Source of the DNA: Cryptomeria japonica
Lineage: Eukaryota; Streptophyta; Pinopsida; Cupressales; Cupressaceae
Direction: 5' to 3'
DNA: 64,000 nt
NCBI RefSeq assembly: GCF_030272615.1
Contig: NC_081410.1
Location: 254,187,533-254,251,532 of the forward strand
The translations under genes were made by a program, and so were the position numbers. Below are positions 11,573-25,920 of this stretch, piece by piece; the stretch's first letter is position 1, and every line of letters begins with the position of its first letter. Below the pieces are notes generated by a model. The model was not told the DNA's origin. It did no database searches and worked only from the letters and a program-made list of their open reading frames with translations.

Positions 11573-14500
11573 ATCATTCATGTTTACTAAATCTATTTAA
11601 CATCCTATAACATATTCATTTATTACTCCATGAACATTCCTTTTTCAAGATTATTTAACATTCTAAATAGCCTCTAATCATTCCATAAGATAATACAACT
11701 GATCCATAATGCAATTCCATTCTATTCCAACTATAATCCATTTATTTCCATGACTCATAAGATCACCTCTCTACAACAGTACAGTACAACTAAGCCTTAA
11801 TTCCAATTTCCAACTACAATTCATTTACAAATATAAGTACATTATAAAAATCATGAGCTTAGCTCTTTCTACTACAAGATTTCATATATGATATACAAAA
11901 GTATTACATTACATACATTTTATCTTATCCATTACATAAATATGCTACAAGGTACATCCATAGTACATCATGTAGAAGAATCCACATCCACGCAAGAAGA
12001 ATCCAAAAGAACACCCCAATGGCTAAAAAGCACCAACTTCCCGACCATGTGGAACCAAAGGAACCACCCCCCATGCTAGGAGATGACACCTATAACTAGG
12101 GAGACTAACCACATAAGGACTCTCAAGCAAGAACTTACAGAATACAAAAAGAATGAACTCCCAAAGGCATAGAACTCATCAAAACATAAATGCATCCAAT
12201 AAGCATAATCATAAATCATAAAGAGGAAACACATGTAGGAGTGGAGTTTCATCACATGCCATCCTCATAACATAATAACACAAGGCACTAGCCTGATGGA
12301 TATGTGGAGCCATCTCAATCTATGAGAGACTAAGGGAGATTAGCTTACCGTCTTCACAACCTTCTCATGCTTATCCTAAAACATCCTCCCTAGAACTAAG
12401 TCATGAGGCACAAATCAATTTATCATCTTATTAATTAATCTAACTACCCAAACCATCAATTATTACATTATCACTTATTTACAAATCATGAAAAACTCTA
12501 ATGTGCCCTAGTGGTCTAGAATTCATGCATCCTTATAAGGAATCTCATGCAAGCCTATCCCTCATGACCCCGGTCATCACAAGGAAGCCCGCTCCCCCCT
12601 AACATGGTCTCAAACATGACAACACAAGAGGCTCTAGAATCATAATTAGATCTGAGAACATACATAAATCTGAAATGACAAATAATCCATATGAAACAAC
12701 AATCTCATCTTATAATCATGAAACATGTGGAAATTAACATCATGAGAACCAAAAATCAATGAGCCTCTTGGCCAAATAAATATATCAAGGCTATAATAAA
12801 TGCCATCAAATCTGAAATGAATCATCAAATAATCTCAGCAAGGCCTATCCACTTGTTGGCGCATAATCACAAGAATCTCAATCTCTCTATTGGCGCATCA
12901 ACAAGAGAGGAAGCACAAACAACTCAAATGGAGTAAAATGCATACAAAACTCAAAAATAAATCATATGAAGACATCACCAATCATAAATCAACATTAGAT
13001 AACATCATAAATGCCCTCAAAAAGCCTCTGGTATAGCCCCAAATCCAACTGACATCACACAGACTTCAAAGAGGACAAAACCATAAAAATAAATAGAATG
13101 GTGCATACGACTGATACTTTAGCACATCTAGTTGATCTCTTAGCGCATAGGGTGATTATCTTAGTGCATATAGTCATTCCTTTAGTGCATAGAAAAAAAA
13201 GTGTACATTTCGGCAGAAAACTGCTTAAGTGCGAGATCAAAACTACTCGAAATATAATCAACCAAATATGACGTACTTATACTCATTGGAATTGGCATGT
13301 AATGAACTATAATAAAATGTGAAAAAAATTAAATAATAAAATTCACCAAAGGAACTCCAATTGAAAACATAATGCAGACTTTTGGAGGAAGAACATCTCC
13401 AGCACTGTCAAAACTGAGGCAATACTCAACAACCTTGAATCTAAAACATAGAAAGCATAATATATGACTCAAATAAATTTAAAAAGAAGTTCCACATAAC
13501 AAATAACATCCATACACAAGAGGATGATTGAAATGAAAAGGGGAAAAAGTCCTATGAGTCTACTCTATGATAGAGCCAGATTGGGAGCTCACAAAGACTA
13601 TCCTCACAATCCCCATAAGAAATCATCTACCAGGTTAAAATATCCTTAATATAAAATAGAAATATATTAATATAATTCATACACAACATATATAAAATAT
13701 GCAAGACGTTCCTCATGTCGAACATTCATGACAATGCACAGGAAGCATTTATTCCAGAATTATAAACCAAGCAAAGAATCTAGAATCCCATGGCTACCAA
13801 TTCCCAAACTAGGAAGACTAAAGAGAATGCATAAACCAAATCTTTTTTTTTAACCAAATCAAACATGGAGAAAACAAGTTTCAAAACTTTGAAAGAAAAA
13901 CAAGAAACCAATGGAGAGGCCTCCAACCTGCAACCTATGTGATGGTTTGTAGCTGAAGAAGAGCTCCCACAAGCCAAACCAAATCCAATCCAAGCTCCAA
14001 CCAAAACCAAGAGAGAAGAAATCCAAAATCAAGAAGAAAACTTGCTATAGAAATTTTCCAGAGGATAGCCGATCCAACTCGAAAAACCTCACGAGAATGA
14101 AAATAAAAAGCAACAATAATCCAAAACCCTAGCCTCAATCTCGGCCAATCAAAATATTTCATTTTGAAGTATATTTTACCAAACCACTATATAATATAAT
14201 TTATTCACCCATTTTGAATTTAACCAATGAGAGTGAAGGGTAGGTAAAGTAAATAAAATATACTTATTCAACTAAGTGGGATTGTTCTTAATTCTTTATT
14301 TAATTTATTGTGCTCATACACCCCACTTAGGAATAAAAGTCAAACTATTAAATAAATATAAGGTGAAAATAAATTTAATCCAAAAGGGAATTAAAATCAA
14401 ATAAACCAAAAGCTAATAAAATAAATTAAAGAACCAAATAAATAAAAGATATCAAATAAATATTAAACCATAGAAAGTCAAATAAATAATTAAATAATCA

Positions 14501-14958
14501 AATACCATTAAAGATTAAATCGCAAATATTAAATAAATATTAAACAACAATAAAGCTTATCAAATATTAAAATAATCATAAAATCAATAAATGTTAATTA
14601 TCAAATAAATATAAATATCAAATAATTAAATATTCAAAACTTATAAATTAAATACATTAAAATAAACATTTCCAAATAGAAAACTACACATCAACAGCCA
14701 CATAATTACTCTAACATAATCAAGTAAATCAACCGGCATAAACTGGACTCACAATACCAAAGAACCAAGCTTAGTAACTGACATGGTGAATTATGCCAAG
14801 ACACTAACTACTCACGGTGAACAACTTAGACCTAGAGTATGGGAGGGGAAACTCATGCCATCTCCAAACCACATAAGCCATTGGAACTAAAGACACGCTC
14901 ATGCCTGTGACGCCAGGTGGAGTCGATGTATGGTACCTACAACTACAAAATGATAATA

Positions 14959-14986
14959 CAACATATACATATACATATACATATAT
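14959..14986. repeat. ATACAT microsatellite in B LTR
   Basis: A short hexamer array (ACATATACATATACATATACATATATAG). The counterpart in the 5' LTR (46543-46560) is shorter. Confidence 0.8.
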
Positions 14987-15436
14987 AGAACACGCAAGTG
15001 ATAGAGAATCGCGATGACACATCTCGCTCGCAATGAGTGATGTGGATTCATCTCTATCACAAAGACAGTCAAACAATAGTCAAACACATCTCATAAACAT
15101 CTCATCATATGTAAACATAAAGTAGGGTTAGCGTAATCATACTCATCATCAAAACCATGATAAATCTAATCTATCAATAATCCATCACATAGTGAGCTTA
15201 TAAAAACCATCGAGTACATATATCATCAAATCATATGATCAATCATGATAGTACTAACATCTATATATATAATCAAAATAGCATATGTCCAATATTGTCT
15301 AACATCAATCATAAGTCACTCAAGCACACGAGTAATCATCATCTAAATCATCAAAATATAGTCTAGATAAGTCTATCAAGCATAATATAAGAGTCAACTC
15401 TAGTCAAAATAAGTCAAATCAAGGGTGGACACTACA

Positions 15437-15458
15437 TCCTCCCCCACTTTTCCTAGGC
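15437..15458 (-). other. Polypurine tract of element B
   Basis: On the minus strand the bases beside the 3' LTR read AAAAGTGGGGGAGGA. The polyprotein stop codon lies at its far edge (15459-15461). Confidence 0.8.
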
Positions 15459-18400
15459 TTACTCTTGGAAGCCTAAGAACAAATAGGGATATAGCTCTCT
15501 CATCTGCACTGCATCCTCCCATGTAGTCGAAGAATCATCAATCAGATCCCACTGGACCCTTACCTGCTCTATGCTTCATCCTTTGAGGGACATCTCTCTG
15601 TAATAAAAAATGTGCATGGGATCCATAGAAAGCTTCCCATTCTTGACGTGTAAAGCATTCCAATCCAACACATGCTAAATATTAGGATGATATAGCCTCA
15701 AAATTTAAACATGAAAAACATCATGGATGCGGGACAAGCTAAGCGGTAAGGCAAGGCAATAAGCCACAAGAGAAATCCACTCCAAAATCTTGAAAGGTCC
15801 AACAAATCGAGGTGCCAACTTAGAGCCTTTTCCATAATGGATCAGACTCTTTCGTGGGTGAACTCTCAGAAATACCCTGTCACCAATAGAAAACTACCTA
15901 TCCACTCGATGAGCATTTGCATATTTCTTATGTCTATCCTGAGCGGCCAACAAATTCTCTCTAATGCGAGCCACCTGCTCCTCCATATCTTGCAACATCT
16001 CTAATCCAATAAGTACTCTATCCTCTAAATAGTCCCAACTCAAGGGCGTGCGACATGGTCTACTATATAATGCCTGATAAGGAGACATACCAATAGAGCT
16101 ATGGTAACCATTATTGTACACAAACTCAACCAAATAGAAATAATCCTCCCAACGAGACTACTGATCCATCACGTACATCCTCAACATATCCTCCAAAACC
16201 TGGTTCACCCTCTTTGTCTGTCCATCTATCTCGGGGTGATAAGCTGAACTAAAGTTCAGCTGCGTACCCAAATCATGCTGAAGAGCTATCCAAAATGCTG
16301 ATGTGAACACTAGATCATGATCTGATATGATCTGCCAAGGAATACCAGCAACCTCACAACTCCTTCCAAGAAAAACTGAGCTATTGTTGTTGTTGTATAC
16401 GAAAACTTGATTGGAGAAAAGTGTGCTACTTTGGTCAATCTGTCTACAGTGACCATAATAGCATCATGACAAGGTGAAGATATGGGAAATCCAACTATAA
16501 AATCCATAGATATAATATCCCATTGCCATCCTAGAACCAAATGTGACTATAATAATCATGCAGGATGCTGATGCTCTACCTTCACTTGCTGACACTCTAG
16601 GAAACATGCCACAAAATCTGCAATATCTCTCCTCATGCCAGACCAATGATATATCTGTCTCAAATCTGCATGCATCTTCTTGACACCTAGATGTGCTGAG
16701 TAAGGTGCATGATGTGCCTTTGACATGATCAAATCTCAAAGACCATCTGATGGTGGAACATAAATATGTCCCAAATGCCTAAAAAGGAAGTGCCTCCATC
16801 TAACCAAAGCATGAACCACTACTATCAACTCAAGATCATGGGTGGGATAATTCTGCTCAGGATTCTTTAGTCTCTGCGACTCATATGAAATCACACGACC
16901 ATCTTACATCAATACTGCTCCTAGACCCTCCAAAGAAGCATATGTGCACACCACTAAATTCCCCAAAGGATCTGGTACTGCTAAAATAGGTGTACTGGTC
17001 AAATGCTCCTTAATGATCTGAAATGTTGTCTCACACTACTCTGTCTAAACAAACTTCTTCCCTTTTCTCTAAAGAGAAGTGATAGGATGAGCTATCTTGG
17101 AGAATACCTGAAAATATCTATGATAATATCCTACTAAACCCATGAAACTATGCACCTCTCCCACATTAGTGGGTGTTCGCCAATTGACAATCACCTGAAT
17201 CTTTGAGGGATCAACTATGATACCCTCTCCAGAAATCACATGACCAAGATACCTCACCTCTGTCGGGAAGAACTCACACTTTTCCAAATTGGCATATAGC
17301 TGATTCTCCCTAAGACACTGCAAAACTTGCCTCACATGATCCTCATGCTCCTCAACCAATCTCAAATAAATCAAAATATCATCCAGAAATACTAATACAA
17401 ATCTATCCAAATACAACCTGAATACACCATTCATCAGGCTCATGAAAATCGATGGTGCATTTGTGAGACCAAAAGGTACCACTGTGAACTCATAATGACC
17501 ATATCTAGTGTGAAAAGTTGTGCGATGAATGTTCGCCTCCTGAATCCTCAACTGGTGATACCCAAACTTAAGGTCAATCTTAGAGAAAACCTTGGCATCC
17601 TTAATCTGGTCAAATAAATCATCTATCCAATGCAAGGGATATCGGTTCTTCACCATCACCTTATTAAGCTATCTGTAGTCAATGCATAATTAAATAGATT
17701 TGTCCTTCTTCTTCACAAATAACACAGGTGCACCCCAAGGGGACACACTAGGATGAATAAACCCCTTCACCAACAACTCCTCTAATTGAACCCTTAACTC
17801 ATCCAACTCCTGCATGGTCATCCAATAGGGAGCTATAGAAATAGGCTCAGCTCCAGGCACCAAATCAATCATGAAATCTACATGTCACCGAGGGGGCATA
17901 CCTGGAATCTCACTAGGAAAAACATCTGTAAACTTTTGAAGAATGGGATGCTGCTACATTAAATCCTCTAAGCTAACTCCCTCATCCACATCCTTCACTC
18001 TAACCGTAAACAACTGGTACCCCTTACATGCACACCTCTTCATCTGCATAGTAGAAATCATGCAAAGAGAGATAGGTCTTTGAATAACTACAATCTCCAC
18101 ACTCTTCCCACTATAATCCTTCCATTGCACTCTCTTACCTCTACAATCTATCTGCGCTTGGTGAGATCCAAGCCAATCCATACCAAGAACCACATCATAA
18201 GATCCCAAAGACATAACATGAAGATCCATAGAAGTATGGCAATCTCCTAAAAATAAAGGACAATTGAGCACAAGGGAATCCACTACCACTTTGAACCCCG
18301 TAGCTAACTCTACCTTCCACCTATCATCTTTATTTGCCATAGAAAGCCCGCATCACTCTACTAGAAAAGGAGAAATAAAAGAATCTAATGCTCTAGAATC

Positions 18401-19752
18401 AAATAATTCAGAACAAGAGATACCACCTATCACACCTGATGTCTCTATAACGATGGCCTAATGCTCATCCTGATGGTTATCAACTACCACAAAAACATGA
18501 TGAGACCTGCCTACATCTCCAACGGTAGGTTCAGAAGTAGCTGGCTTTTGCTACCCTGACATCTGAGAAGTATGCTAAGGACAATGAATGGAAATGTGAT
18601 TTGGTTGTCCACATGCGAAGCAATCTCTCCTGACAAACACTCTACTACCTGGTGTTGTACTCAACTACTGAACACTGCCTCTACTAGAACCTGGTTGTGA
18701 ACTCTGTGCTGGCTGGGAAGGAGTATGTCTCCTGTCACGCTGAGGATTGTGACTCCTATCAACCTAAAATCTAGCACATAGAGCAAAGCTCTTCCCTTGA
18801 GAAAACCTCTTCTTAAACCGCTGATCACTACAGAAAGAAAAAGGATGGCTCCTAGCATATCCTAAAGACTACTGTTGTGGTCCTCTCATCATAGATCCTG
18901 TAATAGGTGCACTAATTGTCTATCCTCCAATCGCTCCTCCTGATGCTAATGAAAGATTCTCCTCTACTAGTCTCGCCTTCTCCACCTCTGCCTCTAAGGT
19001 TTTAGGTTCGTGTATCCAAACCTCTCCACCAATACGATCATTGAGACCTCTAACAAATTGTTGAATTAACATCGACTCATCATCTGCATATCTAGCATAC
19101 TATCTAAGCTTGAATAATCTACGCTCATACTACTCCACAGTCATCCTCTGTTGTCTCAAGTCATGGAAATCATCAGCCTTCCTTTGCCTCTAATGATCTG
19201 AAAGAAATCTGGCATGAAACCACTCCAAGAATAACTCCCATGATATTGTCGCTATGTCCAAATGCAACTTATGTTCCTCCATGTGCCACCATGTCATCGT
19301 GAAATCACGAAGATGCAAAATTGCACATCTCGCCTTGTGTTACTACTACACTGATGCATAGAAAAACACCTACCTAGGTCCAATAACCATGTCTCTGCCT
19401 CCATGCCACTGCCTAAGCCATCAAAGGTAGAAGGATGAGTCCTATTTAGATCTCTGATGTGACTAGATGCAAGCGCCTCCTGATCCACCTCAATTCTCCT
19501 CCTAGGAGAACGTGAATACTCTCTCTCCCGATGCTCTGAATGATGAGATCCCTCCTACTAGTTATCCTCCTATCCCGTTCCTATGCGACCAAGAAGCTCC
19601 TGAAGCACGTCCACCAAATGTGGAATTAGATCATCTTTAGGCCGCTTTTTCTCCTATTTCTCATGGTGTGAATCTTCAGAAACCTTGAGGCAAGGGTTTC
19701 TACGAGTACCCATGCAACCAAAATGATGACAATCTCTACCCCTAAAAGGCAT
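15459..19752 (-). pseudogene. Element B Gag-Pol polyprotein of a chromovirus, many stops and frameshifts
   Basis: Starting near an ATG at 19752, the order is Gag, a zinc knuckle near 18620 (CFACGQPNHISIHC, a CX2CX4HX4C pattern), aspartic protease (about 18340-17954, with VVLGMDWL), reverse transcriptase (17872-17069, catalytic FLDDIL), RNase H remnants, integrase (16739-15894, including VEFVYNNGYHSSIGMSPYQA) and a C-terminal chromodomain (about 15600-15470, with TTWEDA and YPYLF). The frame changes at least twice (between Gag and protease, and inside integrase) and there are many stops, often where a Gln or Arg is expected, such as the DYR-stop-LNK site in RT. It cannot make an active protein. 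The order and chromodomain are diagnostic of plant chromoviruses. Confidence 0.88.
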
Positions 19753-19913
19753 CTTATCTAAGAAAAAGAAAAGGAAACTATAAGCTAAACATCTAAGGGA
19801 ACTGTAACAAGGAAAAATAAATAGCAGGGATAAAACCGTTGGGCTACCCCATGCCAAATGCTAAAATTCACAATGGGCTCATTCAAAACCAGAGTACCCA
19901 ATGTTGAACATGG

Positions 19914-19926
19914 GCTCTGATACCAA
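19914..19926 (-). other. Primer-binding site of element B (initiator tRNA-Met type)
   Basis: The minus strand reads TTGGTATCAGAGC, matching the standard plant TGGTATCAGAGC site, 2 bases from the 5' LTR. Confidence 0.9.
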
Positions 19927-19928
19927 GT

Positions 19929-22900
19929 TGTAATGCCCACCAAAATACCCTAAAGAAACTAAACAAGAATATGCAAATGGAGATAATTTCTTTCTTAATT
20001 AACATCTAATAACAACTAATGCAACACATAACATCTCCATCTATTTACATTTGTTCATCAATTAACCAACATGAACATACATCATTACTCATTTCATGAA
20101 TTAATGCAAGCAGAAATAACACAACATCATTAATCTTTCCCTAGGGTACTTTAGCATCATTACTTGAATTCATTTCCACAATAGCATACTACGCACATGA
20201 TAGGTATATTTCACCTTCATTAATGCATCATAATCTAATTATCTACTGATGAGATATTAAACCTAGAACATTACTTACTTCCCATGATATGCATAATTTT
20301 CTTTCTACCAATGCATCTATATGAATCATTCATGTTTACTAAATCTATTTAACATCCTATAACATATTCATTTAATACTCCATGAACATTCCTCTTTCAA
20401 GATTATTTAACATTCTAACTAGCCTCTAATCATTCCATGAGATAATACAATTGATCCATAATGCAATTTCATTCTATTCCAAATATAATCCATTTATTTC
20501 CATGACTCATAAGATCACCTCTCTACAATAGTACAATACAACTAGGCCTTAATTCCAATTTCCAACTACAATTCATCTACAAATATAAGTACATTAAATA
20601 CATCATGAGCATAGCTCTTTCTACTACAAGATTTCATCTATGATATACAAAACTATTACATTACATACATTTTATCTTATCCATTACATAAATCTACTAC
20701 AAGGTACATCATCATGAAGAAGAATCCACATCCACGCAAGAAGAATCCAAAAGAACATCCCAATCGCTAAAAAGCACCAACCTCCCGACCATGTGGAACC
20801 AAAGGAACCAAGCCCCGTGCTAGGAGATGACACAAGGTTCCAACACATACTCTAAACCTAAGCTGGCACTTATAACCAAGGATACTAACCACACAAGGAC
20901 TCTCAAGCAAGAAATTACACAATACAACAATAATGAACTCCTAGAGGCATAAAACTCATCAAAACATAAATGCATCCAATAAGCATAATCATAAATCATA
21001 AAGGGGAAACACATGTAGGAGTGGAGTGTCATCACATGCCATCCTCACAACATAATAATACAAGGCACTAGCCTGATGGACATGTGGAGCCATCTCAACC
21101 TATAAGAGACTAAGGGAGATTAGCTTACCATCTTCATGGCCTTCTCATGCTTATCTTAAAACATCCTCCCTAGAACTAATTCATGAGGCACAAAACATTT
21201 TATCATCTTATTAATTAATCTAACTACCCAACCCATCAATTATTAGGTTATCACTTATTTACAAATCACGGAAAACTCCAATGTGCCCTGGTGGTCTAGA
21301 ATTCATGCATCCTTACAAGGAACCTCATGCAAGCCTATCTCTCATGACCCTGATCATCACAAGGAAGCCCACTCCCCCCTAACATGGTCTCAAACATGAC
21401 AACACAAGAGGATGTAGAATCATAATTAGATCTGAGATCATACATAAATCTGAAATCACAAATAATCCATATGCAACAACAATCTCATCTTATAATCATG
21501 AAACATGTGGAATTAACATCATGAGAACGAAAAATCAATGAGCCTCTTGGCCAAATAAACATATCAAGGCCATACGAAATGCCATCAAATCTGAAATGAA
21601 TCATCAAATAATCTCAGCAAGGCCTATCCACTTGCTAACGCATAATCACAAGAATCTCAATCTCTCTCTTGCCGCATCAACAAGAGAGGAAGCACAAACA
21701 ACTAAAATGGAGTAAAATGCATAGAAAACTCAAAAATAAATCATATGAAGACATCACCAATCATAAATCAACATTAGACAACATCATAAATGCCCTCAAA
21801 AAGCCTCTGGTACGGCCCCAAATCCAACTGACATCACACAGACTTAAAACTGGACAAAACCATAAAAATACATAGAATGGCACATACGACTAATAATTTA
21901 GTGCATCTGGGTGATCTCTTAGCTTATAGGGTGATTATCTTAGTGCATATAGTCATTCCTTTAGCGCATTGAAAAAAAAAGTGTAAATTTTGACAGAAAA
22001 CTGCTTAAGTGCAGCATCAAAACTGCTTGAAATATAATCAGCCAAATATGATGTATTTATACTCATTGGAATCGACATGAAATGAACTATAAGAATATGT
22101 GAAAAAAATAAAATAATAAAATTCACCCAAGGAACTCCAATTGAAAACATAATGCAGACTTTTGGAGGAAGAACATCTCCATCACTGTCAAAACTGAGGC
22201 AATACTCAACAACCTTGAATCTAAAACATAGAAAGCATAATATATGACTCAAATAAATTTAAAAAGACATTCCACATAACAAATAACATCCATACACAAG
22301 AGGATGAGTGAAATGAAAAGGGGATAATGTCCTGTGAGTCTCCTCTACAACAGAGCCAGATTGGGAGCTCACAAAGACTCTCCTCTTTCCTAGATTCACA
22401 ATCTCCATAAGAACTCATCTACCAAGTTAAAATCTCCTTAATATATAATAGAAATCTATTAATATAATTCATACACGACATATATAAAATATGCAAGACA
22501 TTCCTCATGTCGAACATTCACGACAATGCACAGGAAGGATTATTTCCATAACTATAAACCAAGAAAAGAATCTAGAATCCCATGGCTACCAATTCCAAAA
22601 CTAGTAAGACTAAAGAGAATGCATAAACCAAATCTTTTTTTTAACCAAATCAAACACGGAGCAAACAAGTTTCAAAACTTTGAAAGAAAAACAAGAAACC
22701 AATGGAGAGGCCTCCAACCTACAGCCTATGTGATGGTTTGTAGCTGAAGAAGAGCTCCCACAAGCCAAACCAAATCCAATCCAAACTCCAGCCAAAACCA
22801 AGAGAGAAGAAATCCAAAACCAAGAAGAAAACTAGCTGTAGAAATTTTCTAGAGAATAGCCAACCTGACCTGAAAAACCTCACAGGAATGAAAATATAAA

Positions 22901-23506
22901 GGAACAATAATCCAAAACCCTACCCTCAATCTTGGCCAATCAAAATATTCCATTTTGGAGTATATTTTACGTACCCACCATATAATATAATTTATTCACC
23001 CATTTTGAATTTAACCAATGAGAGTGAAGGGTAGGTAAAGTAAATAAAATATACTTATTCAACTAAGTGGGATTGTTTTTATTTCTTTATTTAATTTATT
23101 GTGCTCATACACCCCACTTAATAATAAAAGTCAAACTATTAAATACATATAAGCTGAAAATAAATTTAATCCAAAAGGGAATTAAAATCAAATAAACCAA
23201 AAGCTAATAAAATAAATTAAAGAAACAAATAAATAAAAGATATCAAATAAATATTAAACCATAGAAAGTCAAGTAAATAATTAAATAATCAAATACCATT
23301 AAAGATTAAATCACAAATATTAAATATATATTAAACAACAATAAAGCTTATCAAATATTAAAATAATCATAAAATCAATAAATGTTAATTATCAAATAAA
23401 TATAAATATCAAATAATTAAATATTCAAAACTTATAAATTAAATACATTAAAATAAACATTTCCAAATAGAAAACTACACATCAAGAGCTACATAATTAC
23501 TCTAAC
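19929..23506 (-). repeat. Element B 5' LTR, left part
   Basis: It begins TGTAATGCCC beside the primer site and is colinear with the 3' LTR. It is broken by element C at CTAAC and resumes at 46286. The full LTR is about 4.3 kb, nearly as long as the 4.5-kb internal region. Confidence 0.9.
23502..23506. repeat. Target-site duplication of element C, left copy
   Basis: CTAAC here and at 46281-46285. The undisturbed site in the other B LTR (near 14716) has one copy, TACTCTAACATAATC. Confidence 0.92.
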
Positions 23507-23935
23507 TGTGTAGGGGAAAAGGCCAGACTAGGCTAACATGTCCTAATCCTACCTTTTGACACACATTATGGAATACAAAAGAGCCTAGAGGTATCACACA
23601 ATTGGCTACTTCTTTTTGTGAAAGAGAGAGCCACGGTCTACCTATTAGGGTTTCTATTCCTTTGTTGTAATTGAAAGATAAAATGATGCAAGTTCAATTC
23701 CTAACCTCAAAGTGCAAGTATCAACTAATAACAAAATTGCAGAATTGAAGTTAAACAATGGAAAGCTGCAAATACAAGGAAAAGACAAGAATGCAGATGC
23801 GTACCCAGAGTTAAAATCTGAGTGAAAATGTTCAGGACAGGAGCGCGGGTGCCACTGTCCTAATTCTACTCCTGAAACTGCATCTGAAAATGCTATTTTG
23901 CAACCTGGAAAACTGTCGGGAATGCTATCTGACAG

Positions 23936-24035
23936 AAGGACCAGGGTGCCCAGCGCCCCTGTCCTAGGGACCAGGGCACCTAGCGCCCCTCTCCTGGCAG
24001 GACCAGGGCGCCCCATGCCCCTGTCCTGGTCTTTT
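23936..24035. repeat. About 33-bp GC-rich tandem repeat in C LTR
   Basis: Three units built on GGACCAGGGCGCCCAGCGCC here, two in the 5' LTR (45109-45172). The GGGCGCC core also appears in the 19-bp array at 25921-26053. Confidence 0.75.
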
Positions 24036-24625
24036 GCTCTGAAATTTGGTGTGAAGTTCAATCTCTGTCTGCTTTCGTCGGATCTGCAACTTGCGGTGTC
24101 GTCCGAATCCCGAAACCTGCACTTATATCTGAAAAGGTATGGTGGGCGGCTATATAGGGATTTGCCTTAGTCAAACCCCCACTTTGGTGATTTCCACCTC
24201 CATGAATAGCCAAGTTGTATTGTAAAAGTAGTGTGTGTGCAGACCTTGTGTGTGTGCAAGATCCTAAAATGCAAGTAAGCAAACTAGAGCAACCTAGAAT
24301 GTAAACCCTAATTGTTTTTAAATGACAATGTAAATGCTCCAAATCAAGATGTAAAGAGATCTAAAGCATGAGTAAAAGTGATATAATGAGGCTTATGCAA
24401 AGACATGAAAACAACATGAAATCATACCCAACCCCAAGGGAGGGACACAAGCCAATCTTCAGTCGGTGATCCCTTATTGCTCTTCAATGCCTTCAAAGCC
24501 CTAAATGGATGAATGCTTGATGGATGGATGTTGAATGTTGTTGAAGTTTTCAAAGATCTGCTCTTTCGCTGCATAGAAGGTCCCTAAAACCAAAATTTGG
24601 ATCCTTTCAAATGAAGAAAGAGAGC

Positions 24626-24634
24626 CTTTATATA
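24626..24634 (-). promoter_or_regulatory. Candidate TATA box in C 3' LTR
   Basis: The minus strand reads TATATAAAG, the best TATA match in the LTR, and is identical in the 5' LTR (45751-45759). Confidence 0.5.
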
Positions 24635-25155
24635 TGAAACCCTAGGTCTTAATTTCAACTTTTGGCCGACCTAGAGATTGAATCTTCCGCCAATTTCTTA
24701 GGGTTAAGCTTTATTTTATGATTGGATCGTGCTCCTAAAATTTCGGGAAAAATGTCCGAGACCATGTGCACTTCGGGCGCCATGGTCCTGACAACTTTTC
24801 ACCAAATTTTTAGGGCCGTCGGATATGATGATTTTAGAGAGAATCCCGAAGTTACAGGTGATTTCGAGATGTTTTGACCCCCGAAATCAAGCCCCCAAGT
24901 TCAAAATAGGACCTAATTAGGTTTTTTGATTAAATAATGTATTAGAGGAATAAAATGAAAGGGGCACACTTTAATGAAAAGGGCCCGACTTTATGATGTG
25001 GAAGATGATGAAATAGAACCTTAGACCTAATTAATTCGATTAATTAAGTGCTAAAGGGGAAATGCAATGCAAAATGCAAAATGCGCCAAGGCGGGTGCTA
25101 AACTAGGTGTGAAATTGTACTGCTTTAGCAAGTGCATGCAATTTACGACATTACA

Positions 25156-25172
25156 TTTAGCCCCCACTTTAG
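25156..25172 (-). other. Polypurine tract of element C
   Basis: The minus strand reads AAAGTGGGGGCTAAA directly before the 3' LTR. Confidence 0.85.
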
Positions 25173-25739
25173 CGGTCATATGAGTACTACATGCATATGC
25201 AAGCTAAAGTACAGGAAAGTAAACATTATTTGAAAAAAGGATATATCCATAAGTCCGTCGAACGAAGCCCCCAGCGGTATCTGCAGTACACAGTTAGGAA
25301 CCGCACCCTACAAAACACATGTTAGATCACAAAATCACCTAATGCTTACCAAGGAAAGTGATGAAATTTGTGAGTAGCTATATGCCCCCCCCTATTTCGG
25401 CTTGCTTATTAGGGAGGTGAAACAGGGTAGCATGTTTACTTACAACAAATTGTGTGAGAGATTATTGATGATAGATGTTCACTAAAGAGGCTTCATCAGA
25501 GCACATTTTGGAACACCAAGGGAGTAAGGGAATGAAAATATGATTCCTACGCAACAAACGGTTTGAAAATCGCATCTCCCAAACTCAAGTTATGATGAAA
25601 TGAGTGATAGAGGAAAATTAGGGTTTTGAAAGTAAAGGTAAAGGAATGAAAGTATATACCTCGAAAGTGACTATTGCATTTGTCACTTTGTTGATTTCTG
25701 AGTATTGTTCATTGCAGCAGAGCCCATATAGCCATCATC
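25173..25739. other. Spacer of element C upstream of the cargo gene
   Basis: No coding frame is supported. A 3'-splice-like TTCATTGCAG (25709-25718) lies 22 bases before the cargo ATG, as a similar ACACTTGCAG does before exon 1 in element A, so a 5' untranslated intron is possible. Confidence 0.45.
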
Positions 25740-25820
25740 ATGCCTTCACGATGACCGGAGCGTCCCACAAGGATAGAGATCATGCGACAGGCCGTGATCG
25801 GCGATGAGCCACTGGACGAG
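25740..25820 (+). pseudogene. Exon 1 of the element C cargo gene
   Basis: The exon has 27 codons from an ATG to a strong GTGAGT donor at 25821. The frame ends in phase 0 (VIGDEPLDE), matching the phase-0 acceptor of exon 2 at 36100. It contains one stop, TGA at 25752, where CGA (Arg) is likely ancestral. A short charged first exon before the PMD exon is also seen in element A, though the peptide sequences are not alignable. Splice use is inferred from sequence. Confidence 0.55.
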
Positions 25821-25920
25821 GTGAGTTGACTAAACTTTGACTTTGACTTTCTGCATTTCTGTTGACTTTGAGTTTCTGTGATCGAATGCAGGCCCTGGAA
25901 TCTGACCCTGGGTCCCACCC

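Larger units (their letters stand above)
11489..15436 (-). repeat. Element B 3' LTR (lacks about 345 bp split off by element A)
   Basis: It is colinear with 20276-23506 plus 46281-47010. It ends GTGGACACTACA, so on the minus strand it starts TGTAGTGTCC. It is AT-rich between about 14160 and 14690 (runs of AAATAAAT). Small frames in it are shared with the other LTR only by descent and are not genes. Confidence 0.9.
23507..25155 (-). repeat. Element C 3' LTR
   Basis: It starts TGTGTAGGGG and ends ACGACATTACA, matching 44679-46280 closely with few substitutions. It is 47 bp longer, mainly because of an extra unit of the GACCAGGGCGCC repeat (23936-24035) and a 16-bp repeat of GTGTGTGTGCA near 24230. 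Confidence 0.93.

Noticed and set aside
13780-14162. Minus-strand frames with a hydrophobic protein-like translation, repeated at 22610-22907
   Set aside because: Both lie in the two LTRs of chromovirus B at the same offset and so are copies by descent; the frames differ in length and have no domain.
24776-24800. GGGCGCCATGGTCC palindromes in C LTR as a transcription-factor operator
   Set aside because: They match the low-copy GC repeats of the same element; no evidence for binding.
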